Shown piece by piece: positions 55,074 through 63,578 of a DNA stretch of 64,000 nucleotides. The notes under the pieces are model-generated. The model was not told the DNA's origin and did no database searches. It saw only the letters and a list, made by a program, of their open reading frames with translations. Source of the DNA: Flavobacteriaceae bacterium (lineage in GTDB: Bacteria > Bacteroidota > Bacteroidia > Flavobacteriales > Flavobacteriaceae); assembly GCA_018401115.1 (NCBI GenBank), contig JAGYKX010000005.1, forward strand, positions 682,001 to 746,000. Reading direction: 5' to 3'. The translations under genes were made by a program, and so were the position numbers. Within the stretch, counting starts at the first letter, position 1; each line of letters opens with the position of its first letter.

Positions 55074-55243
55074 AAAAAAAGCCCACATTGGATTGGGTTT
55101 TGAACAAACTCTGAATAAACAGGTTTAGGGCTAACAAATTACTTAAGTTTCCTTATACGAGTAAGGCATGCTTGCATAATCTAAACTCACCCTTTTAAAA
55201 AAATTAGCGTTGAGTTTGTCAAAAAATAAATACCAGTGTGGGC
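55074..55243 (-). ncRNA. ssrS: 6S RNA (6S-Flavo type)
   Basis: A long rod-shaped RNA can be read on the minus strand between zapA and rny. The outer stem pairs GCCCACACTGG (55243-55233) with CCAATGTGGGC (55091-55081), 10 of 11 pairs. Further stems pair GACAAACTC (55220-55212) with GAGTTTGTT (55111-55103), and GTTTAG (55186-55181) with CTAAAC (55128-55123). A terminal hairpin CCTTA-TAAGG lies at 55166-55151. A T-run at 55080-55074 ends it. Large unpaired bulges between stems imitate an open promoter. 6S RNA binds RNA polymerase holoenzyme, and its gene commonly follows zapA. Confidence 0.8.
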
Positions 55244-55267
55244 AATGATGTTATTTAAAAGAACGTA

Positions 55268-55558
55268 TTATCCTAACGAATTGTCAATTACTTCCTCTAG
55301 CGCTTTTAAACGCTCTTGAACCTCTTTATTATCTTGAGATTCTTCTATATTACTCTGAGTTGTCTTTGAGGCAAAATGCAAGGCGCACATGGCCAAAACA
55401 TCTTGTTTATCCCTCACAGCATAATTTTGCTCAAAGTTTTTAGCAAGCAATTCTATTTGTTTAGCGGCTTTTCTCAAACCTTCCTCTTGAGATGGAGCAA
55501 TCGTCAATGGATATACCCTGTCAGCAATTGAAAGCTTTATTTTAAACGTATTTGACAT
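55268..55558 (-). CDS. zapA: Cell division protein ZapA
   Basis: A 96-residue ZapA-like protein that would bind and cross-link FtsZ filaments. The globular head contains IKLSIADRVYPLTIAPSQEE and GLRKAAKQIELLAKNFEQ, and the tail is a coiled coil. Length matches the family. It lies 3 bases after a small coiled-coil gene and just upstream of 6S RNA, the same neighbourhood seen in many bacteria. Confidence 0.88.
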   Translation of the reverse strand: MSNTFKIKLSIADRVYPLTIAPSQEEGLRKAAKQIELLAKNFEQNYAVRDKQDVLAMCALHFASKTTQSNIEESQDNKEVQERLKALEEVIDNSLG

Positions 55559-55561
55559 ACA

Positions 55562-55852
55562 TTATTTAGAGAGCGCCCCTATACAATAGTCAAGCTCTTT
55601 TATTAAGGTGTTAATCTTCAGTTTCGCTTCGGTAGTGTTTTCATCACTGCCTAACATAGACTGTGCTAATTTTAAAGCATTGTATTTCTCTTCCCAATAA
55701 GTGGCTTGTGATTTTGCGTAATCACAAGTTTTTTTCGCTTCATCAAGTTCCTTTCTTAAAAGGGCAGAATTCTCTTTAACCCCTTCTAAACGGTGAACTA
55801 ATTTGCTTACCTTATTTTCTAAAGAACCTACAATTTCTTTAAGATGACTCAT
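55562..55852 (-). CDS. Small coiled-coil protein paired with ZapA
   Basis: A 96-residue protein starting at ATG 55852 (MSHLKEIV). It is nearly all coiled coil, with heptads through GSLENKVSKLVHRLEGVKEN and LLRKELDEAKKT. Its stop is 3 bases before zapA, so both are likely made together. In size and position it resembles ZapB, the partner of ZapA in E. coli, but sequence alone does not establish homology. Confidence 0.75.
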   Translation of the reverse strand: MSHLKEIVGSLENKVSKLVHRLEGVKENSALLRKELDEAKKTCDYAKSQATYWEEKYNALKLAQSMLGSDENTTEAKLKINTLIKELDYCIGALSK

Positions 55853-56011
55853 TTGCAACTGTCCATACTATTAAAACAAAGTTAATATAAAACTTGGTAT
55901 TCTCAGAATTGCAGCCCAATAGTTTTAAATTTATTAAATGTATGCTCTAAATTATAGACAAAATTATCTGGATAAAGACTCCAAACCCTTCTGTATCTGA
56001 GGCAGTTTATT

Positions 56012-56019
56012 TACTTTTG
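56012..56019 (+). promoter_or_regulatory. -7 element just before the M23 peptidase gene
   Basis: TACTTTTG is an exact TAnnTTTG match ending 8 bases before the ATG at 56028, so the transcript would have a leader of only a few bases. Confidence 0.45.
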
Positions 56020-56027
56020 AACATCAA

Positions 56028-57725
56028 ATGAAGACACTGCATTTTTTTTTCACATTAGGTTTATTAGTTAGTCCATTGTACGCTCAAAAAGCTCTGGACA
56101 GCAAGATCTCAGATACTATATACAATGCTCCTCTTAAGATCCCCTTATTATTAGCTGGTAATTTTGGTGAGCTAAGGTCCGATCATTTTCATTCAGGCTT
56201 AGATATTAAAACAAAACACCAGCAAGGTCTAAAAGTATTCTCTATTGCAGATGGTTATGTGTCCAGGATAAAAATTTCACATTGGGGTTATGGAAAAGTA
56301 CTCTATGTAAACCATTATAATGGTACTAGTAGCGTATACGCTCATTTACAGAAGTTTTCTTCTGAAATAGAAAAATTTGTACAAGAAAAACAATACGCTA
56401 ACAAATCGTATACCATTCAGCTTTTTCCAAAAAAAGACAGTATCAAAGTGTTCAAAGATAGCCCTATTGCTTATTCTGGAAATAGTGGAGGGTCTACCGC
56501 ACCACACCTTCACTTTGAAATGAGAAAGACAGGAACTGCCATAGCAATAAATCCACTTCAGTTTCCCTATGAAGTATTGGACAAAACACCGCCAACCCTT
56601 CAAAAATTATTTGCTTATCCTGTAGGTAAAAGTAGTCATGTAAACAGAAGTGAAAACAAAGTGCAACTTTCATTTAAAAGAACCCTTGAAGGTATTTATC
56701 AGGCTAATCCCATAGAAGTAAAAGGTTCATTTTACCTTGGAGTCAAAGGCTATGACAGACAAGAATTAACAGCAAATAAAAATGGTATTTACCAATATAG
56801 ACTTTCATTAAATGATACGCTGATTGGTGAAATTAAATTAGACCAATTTTCATTTAATGAGAGTCAGGGCATTAATACGCTCATTGACTATCCACATTTG
56901 ATTAAACACAGGGAACGCATTGTACAATTATTTCAAAATACACGAAAACCATTAAGCATATTTAAAACAATAAAACACAAAGGAATTGTTAGCATAAAGC
57001 CCAAAGAGACGCTTGATCTTGAACTTTCACTGTTGGACCATCATGGCAATAACATTAGTATTAAGATACCTGTTTTAGGTACTTCAGAAGCAGCAACAAT
57101 AAAAAAAACCCTTAACAAAACACCTTTCCCTGTGATATTCAAAAATCCTGCACATTACAAATTAGCCCATGGCAGTCTCTATTTCCCGGCTAATAGCTTT
57201 TATGAAGATGTTTATTTAGACCTAGAAACGACTAAAGATACTATTAGCGTTCACAAACCTATGTGGGCAGTAAAAAAACCATTTACCCTAAGTTTTAATT
57301 CACAGAACAGTCCCTTTTCTAAATACAGTTACATTGCTTATATGCTCGATTCAAAGTTTTCCATTTACAGCAATACTAAAAAAGACGGTGATTGGCTGAG
57401 TACAAAAACCAATAAATTAGGAACCTATATAGTTAAACAAGACTCTATACCTCCAAGCATAAGACCAAAAAACTTTAAGAGCAATCAAAAAATTCGAAAT
57501 TATCAGTTTTTGAGTCTAGAAATTAAAGATCAAGAAACTGGGATTAACAGCTACACAGGAAGTTTAAACGGAGAATGGATTCTCATGGAATACGAACCTA
57601 AGACAAATACACTTACCCATCATATAGGCCCAAGAACAAATCTTCAAAAAAACAACGAATTGAAGATACAAGTCAAAGATATGCTGGGAAATACCCAGAC
57701 ATACACCACTCTTTTAAGCCTTTAA
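56028..57725 (+). CDS. M23-family metallopeptidase (LytM-like)
   Basis: A 565-residue secreted protein with a signal (FFFTLGLLVSPLYAQ). The LytM domain lies in residues about 40-185: the first metal ligands are in DHFHSGLDIKT, the second in APHLHFEMRK, with KVLYVNHYNG between. M23 enzymes cut peptidoglycan cross-links or act as regulators. The remaining 380 residues are beta-rich with no named family. It is followed 7 bases later by a CsgG/LpoB-like gene. Confidence 0.9.
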   Translation: MKTLHFFFTLGLLVSPLYAQKALDSKISDTIYNAPLKIPLLLAGNFGELRSDHFHSGLDIKTKHQQGLKVFSIADGYVSRIKISHWGYGKVLYVNHYNGTSSVYAHLQKFSSEIEKFVQEKQYANKSYTIQLFPKKDSIKVFKDSPIAYSGNSGGSTAPHLHFEMRKTGTAIAINPLQFPYEVLDKTPPTLQKLFAYPVGKSSHVNRSENKVQLSFKRTLEGIYQANPIEVKGSFYLGVKGYDRQELTANKNGIYQYRLSLNDTLIGEIKLDQFSFNESQGINTLIDYPHLIKHRERIVQLFQNTRKPLSIFKTIKHKGIVSIKPKETLDLELSLLDHHGNNISIKIPVLGTSEAATIKKTLNKTPFPVIFKNPAHYKLAHGSLYFPANSFYEDVYLDLETTKDTISVHKPMWAVKKPFTLSFNSQNSPFSKYSYIAYMLDSKFSIYSNTKKDGDWLSTKTNKLGTYIVKQDSIPPSIRPKNFKSNQKIRNYQFLSLEIKDQETGINSYTGSLNGEWILMEYEPKTNTLTHHIGPRTNLQKNNELKIQVKDMLGNTQTYTTLLSL

Positions 57726-57732
57726 AGACACT

Positions 57733-58392
57733 ATGAAAAATCAATTATTAAATAGGCACAACAAAGTAATCCTTAGTATTTCAATCTTATGCTTATTCTT
57801 TACACAAGTGGCATTGGGCCAGAAGAATATCTATGAAAATAAACAATTCAAAAACATCACTGCCAATCATAAAATCATTGCAATCCTTCCTTTTCTAGCT
57901 TCAGTAAATTTAGAACAAGAATTAAGTGATGAAATGCAATTGGAATTAGAGGCATCTGAGGGATATGCTGTTCAAGAAGCCCTAGAAACATACTTTCTTA
58001 AAATGGAGAAAAGAAAGCATTACAGGGTGAATTTCCAAAATATAAAAGACACCAATGCTTTTCTGAAAAAACAAGAAATAGGCTACAATTCATTAGACAT
58101 TTACAGTATAAAAGAATTGGGGGGAATTTTAGGGGTAGACGCTATTATCAGTGGTAGCATAACCCTAAACGTTCAGCTATCTAAGGGAGCCAACAAAGCT
58201 TTTAAATTAATAGATTATGTAACAGGGAATACTAAATACGGTCGTATAGGTATAAAAATAAGTGATGTAAAAACCGGCAAACTTCTCTGGAAGTACGAGA
58301 AACAAATAGACAGAAAAACCGGCAAAAATACAGTAGAACTTATCGGTTCAATGATGAGGCAAGCCAGCAGAAAATTTCCATACGAGAAATAG
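57733..58392 (+). CDS. Secreted protein with CsgG/LpoB-like fold features
   Basis: A 219-residue protein with a signal (ILCLFFTQVALGQ). The mature part has the order seen in CsgG, LpoB and GNA1162-type proteins: KIIAILPFLASVN as a first strand, a helix, then LGGILGVDAIISGSITLNVQL and DVKTGKLLWKYEK. Such proteins help outer-membrane assembly or peptidoglycan synthesis. Its pairing with an M23 peptidase supports an envelope role. The family assignment is tentative. Confidence 0.65.
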   Translation: MKNQLLNRHNKVILSISILCLFFTQVALGQKNIYENKQFKNITANHKIIAILPFLASVNLEQELSDEMQLELEASEGYAVQEALETYFLKMEKRKHYRVNFQNIKDTNAFLKKQEIGYNSLDIYSIKELGGILGVDAIISGSITLNVQLSKGANKAFKLIDYVTGNTKYGRIGIKISDVKTGKLLWKYEKQIDRKTGKNTVELIGSMMRQASRKFPYEK

Positions 58393-58415
58393 TAGCCTTA
58401 AAAAAACTCTGTGTC

Positions 58416-59564
58416 TTACTTTTCGAAAAACTCTTTTAAGGCATTAATCGTATAATCTATTTCTTCTATTGTGTTAAATGAAGAAAAAGAAAATCTCAAA
58501 GAGGGCATAGCCAATTGCTCCTCTGAAAGAAAAGCAGACAATACATGTGATCCTTTGTTACTTCCAGACTGACAGGCACTTCCTTTAGAACAAGCAATTC
58601 CTTTCAAATCTAGGTGAAATAATAGCATCTGTGCCTTTTGGGCATTAAACGGTAAACGCACATTGACTAAAGTGTAGGTGCTCTTCTCCATATCCCCAGA
58701 AAAACCGTTAAAAGACACAGAAGGGATGGCTTTATTTATTTCACTAATAAAATACTTTTTTAAACCCTCAATATAAACACGTTCCTTATCCAAGTGCTCA
58801 TATGCCAAAACAAAAGCCTTTTCAAGGCCTACAATGTTGTGATAGGGCTCTGTACCTGCTCTAAAACCTCGCTCTTGTGCACCTCCTACAATAAATGATT
58901 TTAAAGGAGTGTCCTTTCTTATATAAGCAAAACCAATCCCTTTAGGTCCATGAAATTTGTGTGCAGCTGCAGCTAAAAAGTGAATTTTAATCTTTTGTAA
59001 ATCCCAAGGAAAATGGCCTATTGACTGGACCGTATCTGAATGGAGGTAAGCCCCATAAGACTCACACAGAGCAGCTACTGTGGGAAGGTCTAAAATATTT
59101 CCAATTTCATTATTGACATGCATTAAACTCACTAAAACGGTCTCTTTTAACCCACTTAGTATTTCCTCTAAGTCCAAAAGGTCTGGATTTCCGTTGACAT
59201 CTACTGCTACATAATGGGCAGTAACTCCATTAAACGCCACCAATTCATCTACAGTGTGCAAAACAGCATGGTGCTCCATTGTAGTGGTTACAATATGTTT
59301 TACCCCCAAATCCCTCACAGCACATTTTAAAACCATATTGTCTGCCTCTGTTCCTCCTGAAGTAAATATTATTTCTGAAGGATGAGCACCTAAAGTAGCT
59401 GCAATAGTCTTTCTAGCCTGTTCTACAGCCGTCTTAGCGGTCCTACCAAAACTGTGTGTAGAAGAAGGGTTTCCAAAGCAGTTTTCTAACGCGCTTTGGA
59501 TACTGTTAATCACTTCACCTCTTACTGGAGTCGTTGCAGCATTGTCAAAATAAACAGCTTTCAT
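58416..59564 (-). CDS. Cysteine desulfurase (NifS/IscS type)
   Basis: A 382-residue PLP enzyme that takes sulfur from cysteine for Fe-S clusters or thio-modification. It has YFDNAATTPVRGEV at the start, TSGGTEADNMVL, the PLP lysine K203 in AAHKFHGPKGIGF, and the active-site cysteine C331 in KGSACQSG. The short loop around this Cys is of the NifS/IscS class rather than SufS. No iscU or similar gene is adjacent. Confidence 0.93.
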   Translation of the reverse strand: MKAVYFDNAATTPVRGEVINSIQSALENCFGNPSSTHSFGRTAKTAVEQARKTIAATLGAHPSEIIFTSGGTEADNMVLKCAVRDLGVKHIVTTTMEHHAVLHTVDELVAFNGVTAHYVAVDVNGNPDLLDLEEILSGLKETVLVSLMHVNNEIGNILDLPTVAALCESYGAYLHSDTVQSIGHFPWDLQKIKIHFLAAAAHKFHGPKGIGFAYIRKDTPLKSFIVGGAQERGFRAGTEPYHNIVGLEKAFVLAYEHLDKERVYIEGLKKYFISEINKAIPSVSFNGFSGDMEKSTYTLVNVRLPFNAQKAQMLLFHLDLKGIACSKGSACQSGSNKGSHVLSAFLSEEQLAMPSLRFSFSSFNTIEEIDYTINALKEFFEK

Positions 59565-59669
59565 TCTATAATTTTTATGGGACCATAAAAATATATTAAA
59601 TAAATGTATTTGACAGATTAATAGAGAAAAGCATTGAAAATAATTACATTTGAAGGCAAATTGAAAACC

Positions 59670-60188
59670 ATGAAAAGTAATACATTAATGCGTAAACTAT
59701 TTTTAGCTGTTCTCCTAATGTCTTTATTTTTTAGCTGTAGCGATGGAGATATTACCATTCAAAGCATAAGCTTCAATGAAATTAGTATTGAAAGCTGTAC
59801 ACAATCCACAGCAACCACATTATTGTTTAAAATTAATGGTACAGAATCACTAGCGCTACAACTTCCCGAAGGGCTTTTAAAAAACAGTGTGAGTGAACAA
59901 ACCATACAAAGTAGTATTCCCAATCAGGCCACCCTTAACTATAGGATTTTTTCCGAAGACATTAGTGCGTCCTATTACTGCAGTGTGTTGCCTGAGATAG
60001 GTGTAAATGTGATTAAAGATGCTAATGCGACTGCAGGGACAATATTCATCAATACGAGCCTAAGTGAAGACGGTAATAATTTTGAACATGAAATTCAATT
60101 GAGTGGAGTAAGCTTTACAGACCAAGATGGTAAGCGAATTACAGATGTGAACTTAAATGATTTTGGCATATTTACCACCCCAAAATAA
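59670..60188 (+). CDS. Hypothetical lipoprotein
   Basis: A protein of 172 residues from ATG 59670 (an ATG 18 bases later is also possible). The signal ends at Cys23 (LLMSLFFSC). The mature domain is beta-rich and keeps a cysteine near the middle (IESCTQSTATTLLF) and another in SYYCSVLPEIG. No family is recognised. It stands alone between the divergent cysteine desulfurase and the convergent Smr-domain gene, whose end abuts it. Confidence 0.7.
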   Translation: MKSNTLMRKLFLAVLLMSLFFSCSDGDITIQSISFNEISIESCTQSTATTLLFKINGTESLALQLPEGLLKNSVSEQTIQSSIPNQATLNYRIFSEDISASYYCSVLPEIGVNVIKDANATAGTIFINTSLSEDGNNFEHEIQLSGVSFTDQDGKRITDVNLNDFGIFTTPK

Positions 60189-60740
60189 TCACAGCTCCCT
60201 TCTAACCTGCTGCGTCAAGTAAACTTCAGTGGCTCCCAAGCCATATTTCTTATAATCTCCCTCGTAGACCTTTATTCCCTCATACCTTTTAAAGAGGTAT
60301 TTTAATTCCTCTTTAAGCACTCCTGCTCCTACTCCGTGAATAAATACCACCTTTTGAATTTTTTTAGCTATTGCAAAATCTAACTGCCGCTGGGCAGTAT
60401 CTAATTGCATGTTTAACATGTCAAAATTAGATAGATTGGTTGCATTAGTTAGTTGACCAATGTGAAGATCCACCTCCATTTTAGGCACATCCCTTTCTTT
60501 TCTGGAAACAGTAGTCTTATAATTAGGCTTTTTATCTTGCTTTAGGTGCTTGATCTTGGCCACCTCATAATTAGATACTTGTAAACCTTCATCAGGAAGA
60601 ATGAGTAATTCTCTAGCGGTAAACTTCATTAAAAAACCAAAGGTAGTTTCAACTTCCAAAGTATCTCCAATTACAGCAGTAACGACTCCTTCAATATCTT
60701 GATCTAACACAAAAACCTTGTCTCCTAATTTAAATGTCAT
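60189..60740 (-). CDS. DUF2027/Smr-domain protein
   Basis: A 183-residue protein. The N-terminal part (FKLGDKVFVLDQDIEGVVTA) is an SH3-like DUF2027 region. The C-terminal Smr domain shows EVDLHIGQL, FAIAKKIQKVVFIHGVGAGVL and YGLGATEVYL, with the D-L-H and H-G-x-G motifs typical of Smr nucleases. Smr domains cleave branched DNA or act on ribosomes and mRNA. The target is unknown. Probably expressed alone, 38 bases after ornithine aminotransferase. Confidence 0.88.
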   Translation of the reverse strand: MTFKLGDKVFVLDQDIEGVVTAVIGDTLEVETTFGFLMKFTARELLILPDEGLQVSNYEVAKIKHLKQDKKPNYKTTVSRKERDVPKMEVDLHIGQLTNATNLSNFDMLNMQLDTAQRQLDFAIAKKIQKVVFIHGVGAGVLKEELKYLFKRYEGIKVYEGDYKKYGLGATEVYLTQQVRREL

Positions 60741-60778
60741 ATCAAAATAGAACTTTTTAAAAATGAATACCTCACAAA

Positions 60779-62059
60779 TTATTGCTCAAATAAAGCCAAG
60801 GTTTTAGTTATAATAGCTACACATGCTAAAAGCTGTTCTTTATTCATCACTAATGGTGGCGCAAACCTGATAATATTTCCATGGGTTGGTTTTGCTAGTA
60901 AACCATTATCTCTGAGGGCTAAACAAATATTCCAAGCAGTATCACTTTCTTCCGTATCGTTAATTAAAATAGCATTTAACAAACCTTTACCTCTAACACC
61001 TTTCACTATCGAAGATTGGTCTACATATTTCTGAATTTCTTCCCTAAACAAATGACCCAAATCAAAGGCATTTTGAGCCAAAGACTCCTCTTTGACTACT
61101 TCCAAGGCAGCAATGCCAACCACAGCAGCTACAGGGTTTCCTCCAAAAGTACTCCCATGATTTCCAGGCGCAATTACCTTCATTATAGCGTTGTTAGTCA
61201 ATACAGCAGAAATGGGGTATGCACCGCCAGAAATAGCTTTTCCCAAGATTAAAATATCTGCTTTCACCTCAGGTGTTCCGCTGCAGTGCCTGTCTGAACA
61301 GGAGCAATTACCACAAGTAGCTAATAATTTTCCTGTTCTAGCAATTCCAGTTTGAACCTCGTCTGCAATAAAGAGTACATTGTACTTTTCACAAAGTGCC
61401 TTTGCAGCTGCTAAATAGCCATCAGAAGGAACATAGACTCCGGCTTCTCCCTGAATAGGTTCCACTAAAAAGCCAGCAATAGAGGGATCAGAAGCCAGTG
61501 TTGTTTCTAAAGCATCAATATTATCGTAGGGTATTTTAATAAAACCTTCTGTAAATGGTCCAAAATTATTTTGAGCTACTGGGTCATTTGAAAATGAAAC
61601 TATGGTTGTTGTTCTGCCGTGAAAATTATTTTCACACACCACAATTTTGGCAGTGTTTTTGGGTAAATTCTTTACCTCATAGCCCCACTTTCTGCAAATT
61701 TTTAAAGCTGTTTCTACAGCTTCTGCTCCAGTATTCATAGGAAGCAGTTTATCATATCCGAATGTTTCGGTAGCGTATTTCTCAAAGACACCCAATTTAT
61801 CATTGTAAAAAGCTCTTGAGGTGAGTGTAAGCGTCTGTGCTTGATTCACCATGGCACCAACAATCTTAGGGTGGCAATGTCCCTGATTCACTGCAGAATA
61901 TGCAGATAAAAAATCAAAATATTTGTTTCCATCTACATCCCATACATAAACACCCTCACCTTTAGATAAAACTACCGGTAATGGATGGTAATTATGGGCA
62001 CCGTATTTATCTTCTAATTCAATAGCTTGCTGTGCACTTAATTTAACCGTTTGAGACAT
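60779..62059 (-). CDS. rocD: Ornithine--oxo-acid aminotransferase
   Basis: A 426-residue class III aminotransferase that converts ornithine to glutamate-5-semialdehyde. It has EDKYGAHNYHPLPVVLSKGE at the start, MNTGAEAVETALKICRKWGY, FHGRTTTIVSFS, the FIADEVQTGIARTGK loop and the PLP lysine in LILGKAISGGAYPISAV. A Cys-rich insertion, C249-x2-C252-x-C254-x4-C259, lies between the last two and is unusual outside this lineage; it may bind a metal. It is divergent from rlmD. Confidence 0.93.
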   Translation of the reverse strand: MSQTVKLSAQQAIELEDKYGAHNYHPLPVVLSKGEGVYVWDVDGNKYFDFLSAYSAVNQGHCHPKIVGAMVNQAQTLTLTSRAFYNDKLGVFEKYATETFGYDKLLPMNTGAEAVETALKICRKWGYEVKNLPKNTAKIVVCENNFHGRTTTIVSFSNDPVAQNNFGPFTEGFIKIPYDNIDALETTLASDPSIAGFLVEPIQGEAGVYVPSDGYLAAAKALCEKYNVLFIADEVQTGIARTGKLLATCGNCSCSDRHCSGTPEVKADILILGKAISGGAYPISAVLTNNAIMKVIAPGNHGSTFGGNPVAAVVGIAALEVVKEESLAQNAFDLGHLFREEIQKYVDQSSIVKGVRGKGLLNAILINDTEESDTAWNICLALRDNGLLAKPTHGNIIRFAPPLVMNKEQLLACVAIITKTLALFEQ

Positions 62060-62147
62060 AAATGTTTTTTAAAGATTGGTGTAATTTAGACTATAAAAAG
62101 AAATAGTCTGTTTGCCACAAAGCTACAATTTTAAATAAAAAAGATAG

Positions 62148-62155
62148 TACTTTTG
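62148..62155 (+). promoter_or_regulatory. -7 element just before rlmD
   Basis: TACTTTTG, an exact TAnnTTTG match, ends 4 bases before the ATG at 62160. The transcript would start at or next to the first codon. Confidence 0.5.
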
Positions 62156-62159
62156 CACC

Positions 62160-63572
62160 ATGCGAAAAAGAAGAAATCCCCTTGTATTCGAAAACATCTT
62201 AGTAACAGACACTGCTGCTAAGGGAAAAACGGTTGGAAAAGCACCAGACGGTCGCGTAATTTTCATCAATAATGCTGTTCCTGGTGACATTGTAGACGTC
62301 AAAACCACCAAAAAAAGGAAAGCATACTTCGAAGGAACCGCTGTAGCATTTCACCAAAAGTCAGAAAAAAGGGCTATACCAGCATGTGAACACTTTGGTG
62401 TTTGTGGTGGTTGTAAATGGCAGCACATGGGTTATGAACACCAGATCGCGTATAAAGAACAAGAGGTTTTAAACAACTTAAAGAGAATTGGACATATAGA
62501 TCTCCCAAAAGTGACTCCAATTGCTGGAGCTCCTGAAGCATACTTTTACAGAAACAAAATGGAATTTTCATTCTCTGACAGTAGGTGGTTAACCCCTGAA
62601 GAGATTCAAAAAAAAGACACCATAGAAGATAGAAACGCTTTGGGTTTTCACATTCCAGGTATGTGGGATAAAATTCTTGATATTAAAAAATGTCACCTTC
62701 AAGCAGACCCGTCGAATGAAATGAGATTATTTGTGAAACAGTTTGCAATAGCAGAGGGAATCACATTTTTTAATCCCAAAAATCATACTGGAGAATTGAG
62801 AACGCTCATGATTAGGACAAGTTCTAATGGAGAATACATGGTCCTCATTCAGTTCTGTGAAAACATTGCTTCCAATAGAATTAAACTCTTAGAGGCTATA
62901 AAAATACAATTTCCTAATATTACCTCTTTACAATACGTCATAAATCAAAAAGCAAACGACACTATTTATGATCAAGAGGTGATTTGTTTTAGTGGTAGGG
63001 ATCACATCATTGAAGAGATGGAAGGCTTACAGTTTAAAATAAATGCCAAATCTTTTTACCAAACCAACGCCACACAAGCGTATAACTTATATAAAATAAC
63101 CAGAGATTTTGCTGGACTTACTGGTAAAGAATTGGTATATGACCTTTACACAGGCACAGGAACTATTGCACAATTTGTTTCTAAAAAAGCACATAAAGTA
63201 ATAGGTATTGAATCAGTCCCGGAAGCTATTATAGACGCTAAAGCAAATGCAATTCACAATAATATAGACAATGTAGAATTTTATGTAGGAGACATGAAAA
63301 ATGTGTTTACTCCCTCTTTTATAGCCTTGCATGGCAAAGCCGATGTCTTAATAACAGACCCCCCTAGGGATGGAATGCATAAAGATGTGGTAGAAGAAAT
63401 TTTAAAAATGGCGCCTGAAAAAATTGTGTATGTAAGTTGCAATAGTGCTACACAGGCGAGAGATTTGGGACTTATGAAAGAAAAATACGATCTTACCAAA
63501 ACACAAGCTATTGACATGTTTCCCCAAACACATCATGTGGAAAATGTTGTACTTTTAAGCTTGAAGAAATAA
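62160..63572 (+). CDS. rlmD: 23S rRNA (uracil-C5)-methyltransferase, RlmD/RumA type
   Basis: A 470-residue SAM-dependent methyltransferase. An N-terminal TRAM domain (about residues 8-66, KGKTVGKAPDGRVIFINNAV) is followed by a [4Fe-4S] cysteine cluster (CEHFGVCGGCKWQHM). The C-terminal Rossmann part has LVYDLYTGTGTIAQFV, DPPRDGMH and the catalytic cysteine in KIVYVSCNSATQARDL. It methylates a uridine of 23S rRNA; assignment to position 1939 is by family. Three RlmC/RlmD/TrmA paralogues exist in other bacteria, so the exact site is inferred. Confidence 0.9.
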   Translation: MRKRRNPLVFENILVTDTAAKGKTVGKAPDGRVIFINNAVPGDIVDVKTTKKRKAYFEGTAVAFHQKSEKRAIPACEHFGVCGGCKWQHMGYEHQIAYKEQEVLNNLKRIGHIDLPKVTPIAGAPEAYFYRNKMEFSFSDSRWLTPEEIQKKDTIEDRNALGFHIPGMWDKILDIKKCHLQADPSNEMRLFVKQFAIAEGITFFNPKNHTGELRTLMIRTSSNGEYMVLIQFCENIASNRIKLLEAIKIQFPNITSLQYVINQKANDTIYDQEVICFSGRDHIIEEMEGLQFKINAKSFYQTNATQAYNLYKITRDFAGLTGKELVYDLYTGTGTIAQFVSKKAHKVIGIESVPEAIIDAKANAIHNNIDNVEFYVGDMKNVFTPSFIALHGKADVLITDPPRDGMHKDVVEEILKMAPEKIVYVSCNSATQARDLGLMKEKYDLTKTQAIDMFPQTHHVENVVLLSLKK

Positions 63573-63578
63573 AGGATT

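Noticed and set aside
55054-55137. N-terminal extension of RNase Y by 28 codons
   Set aside because: It runs through the 3' part of the 6S RNA. ATG 55053 gives the standard membrane-anchor start of the family.
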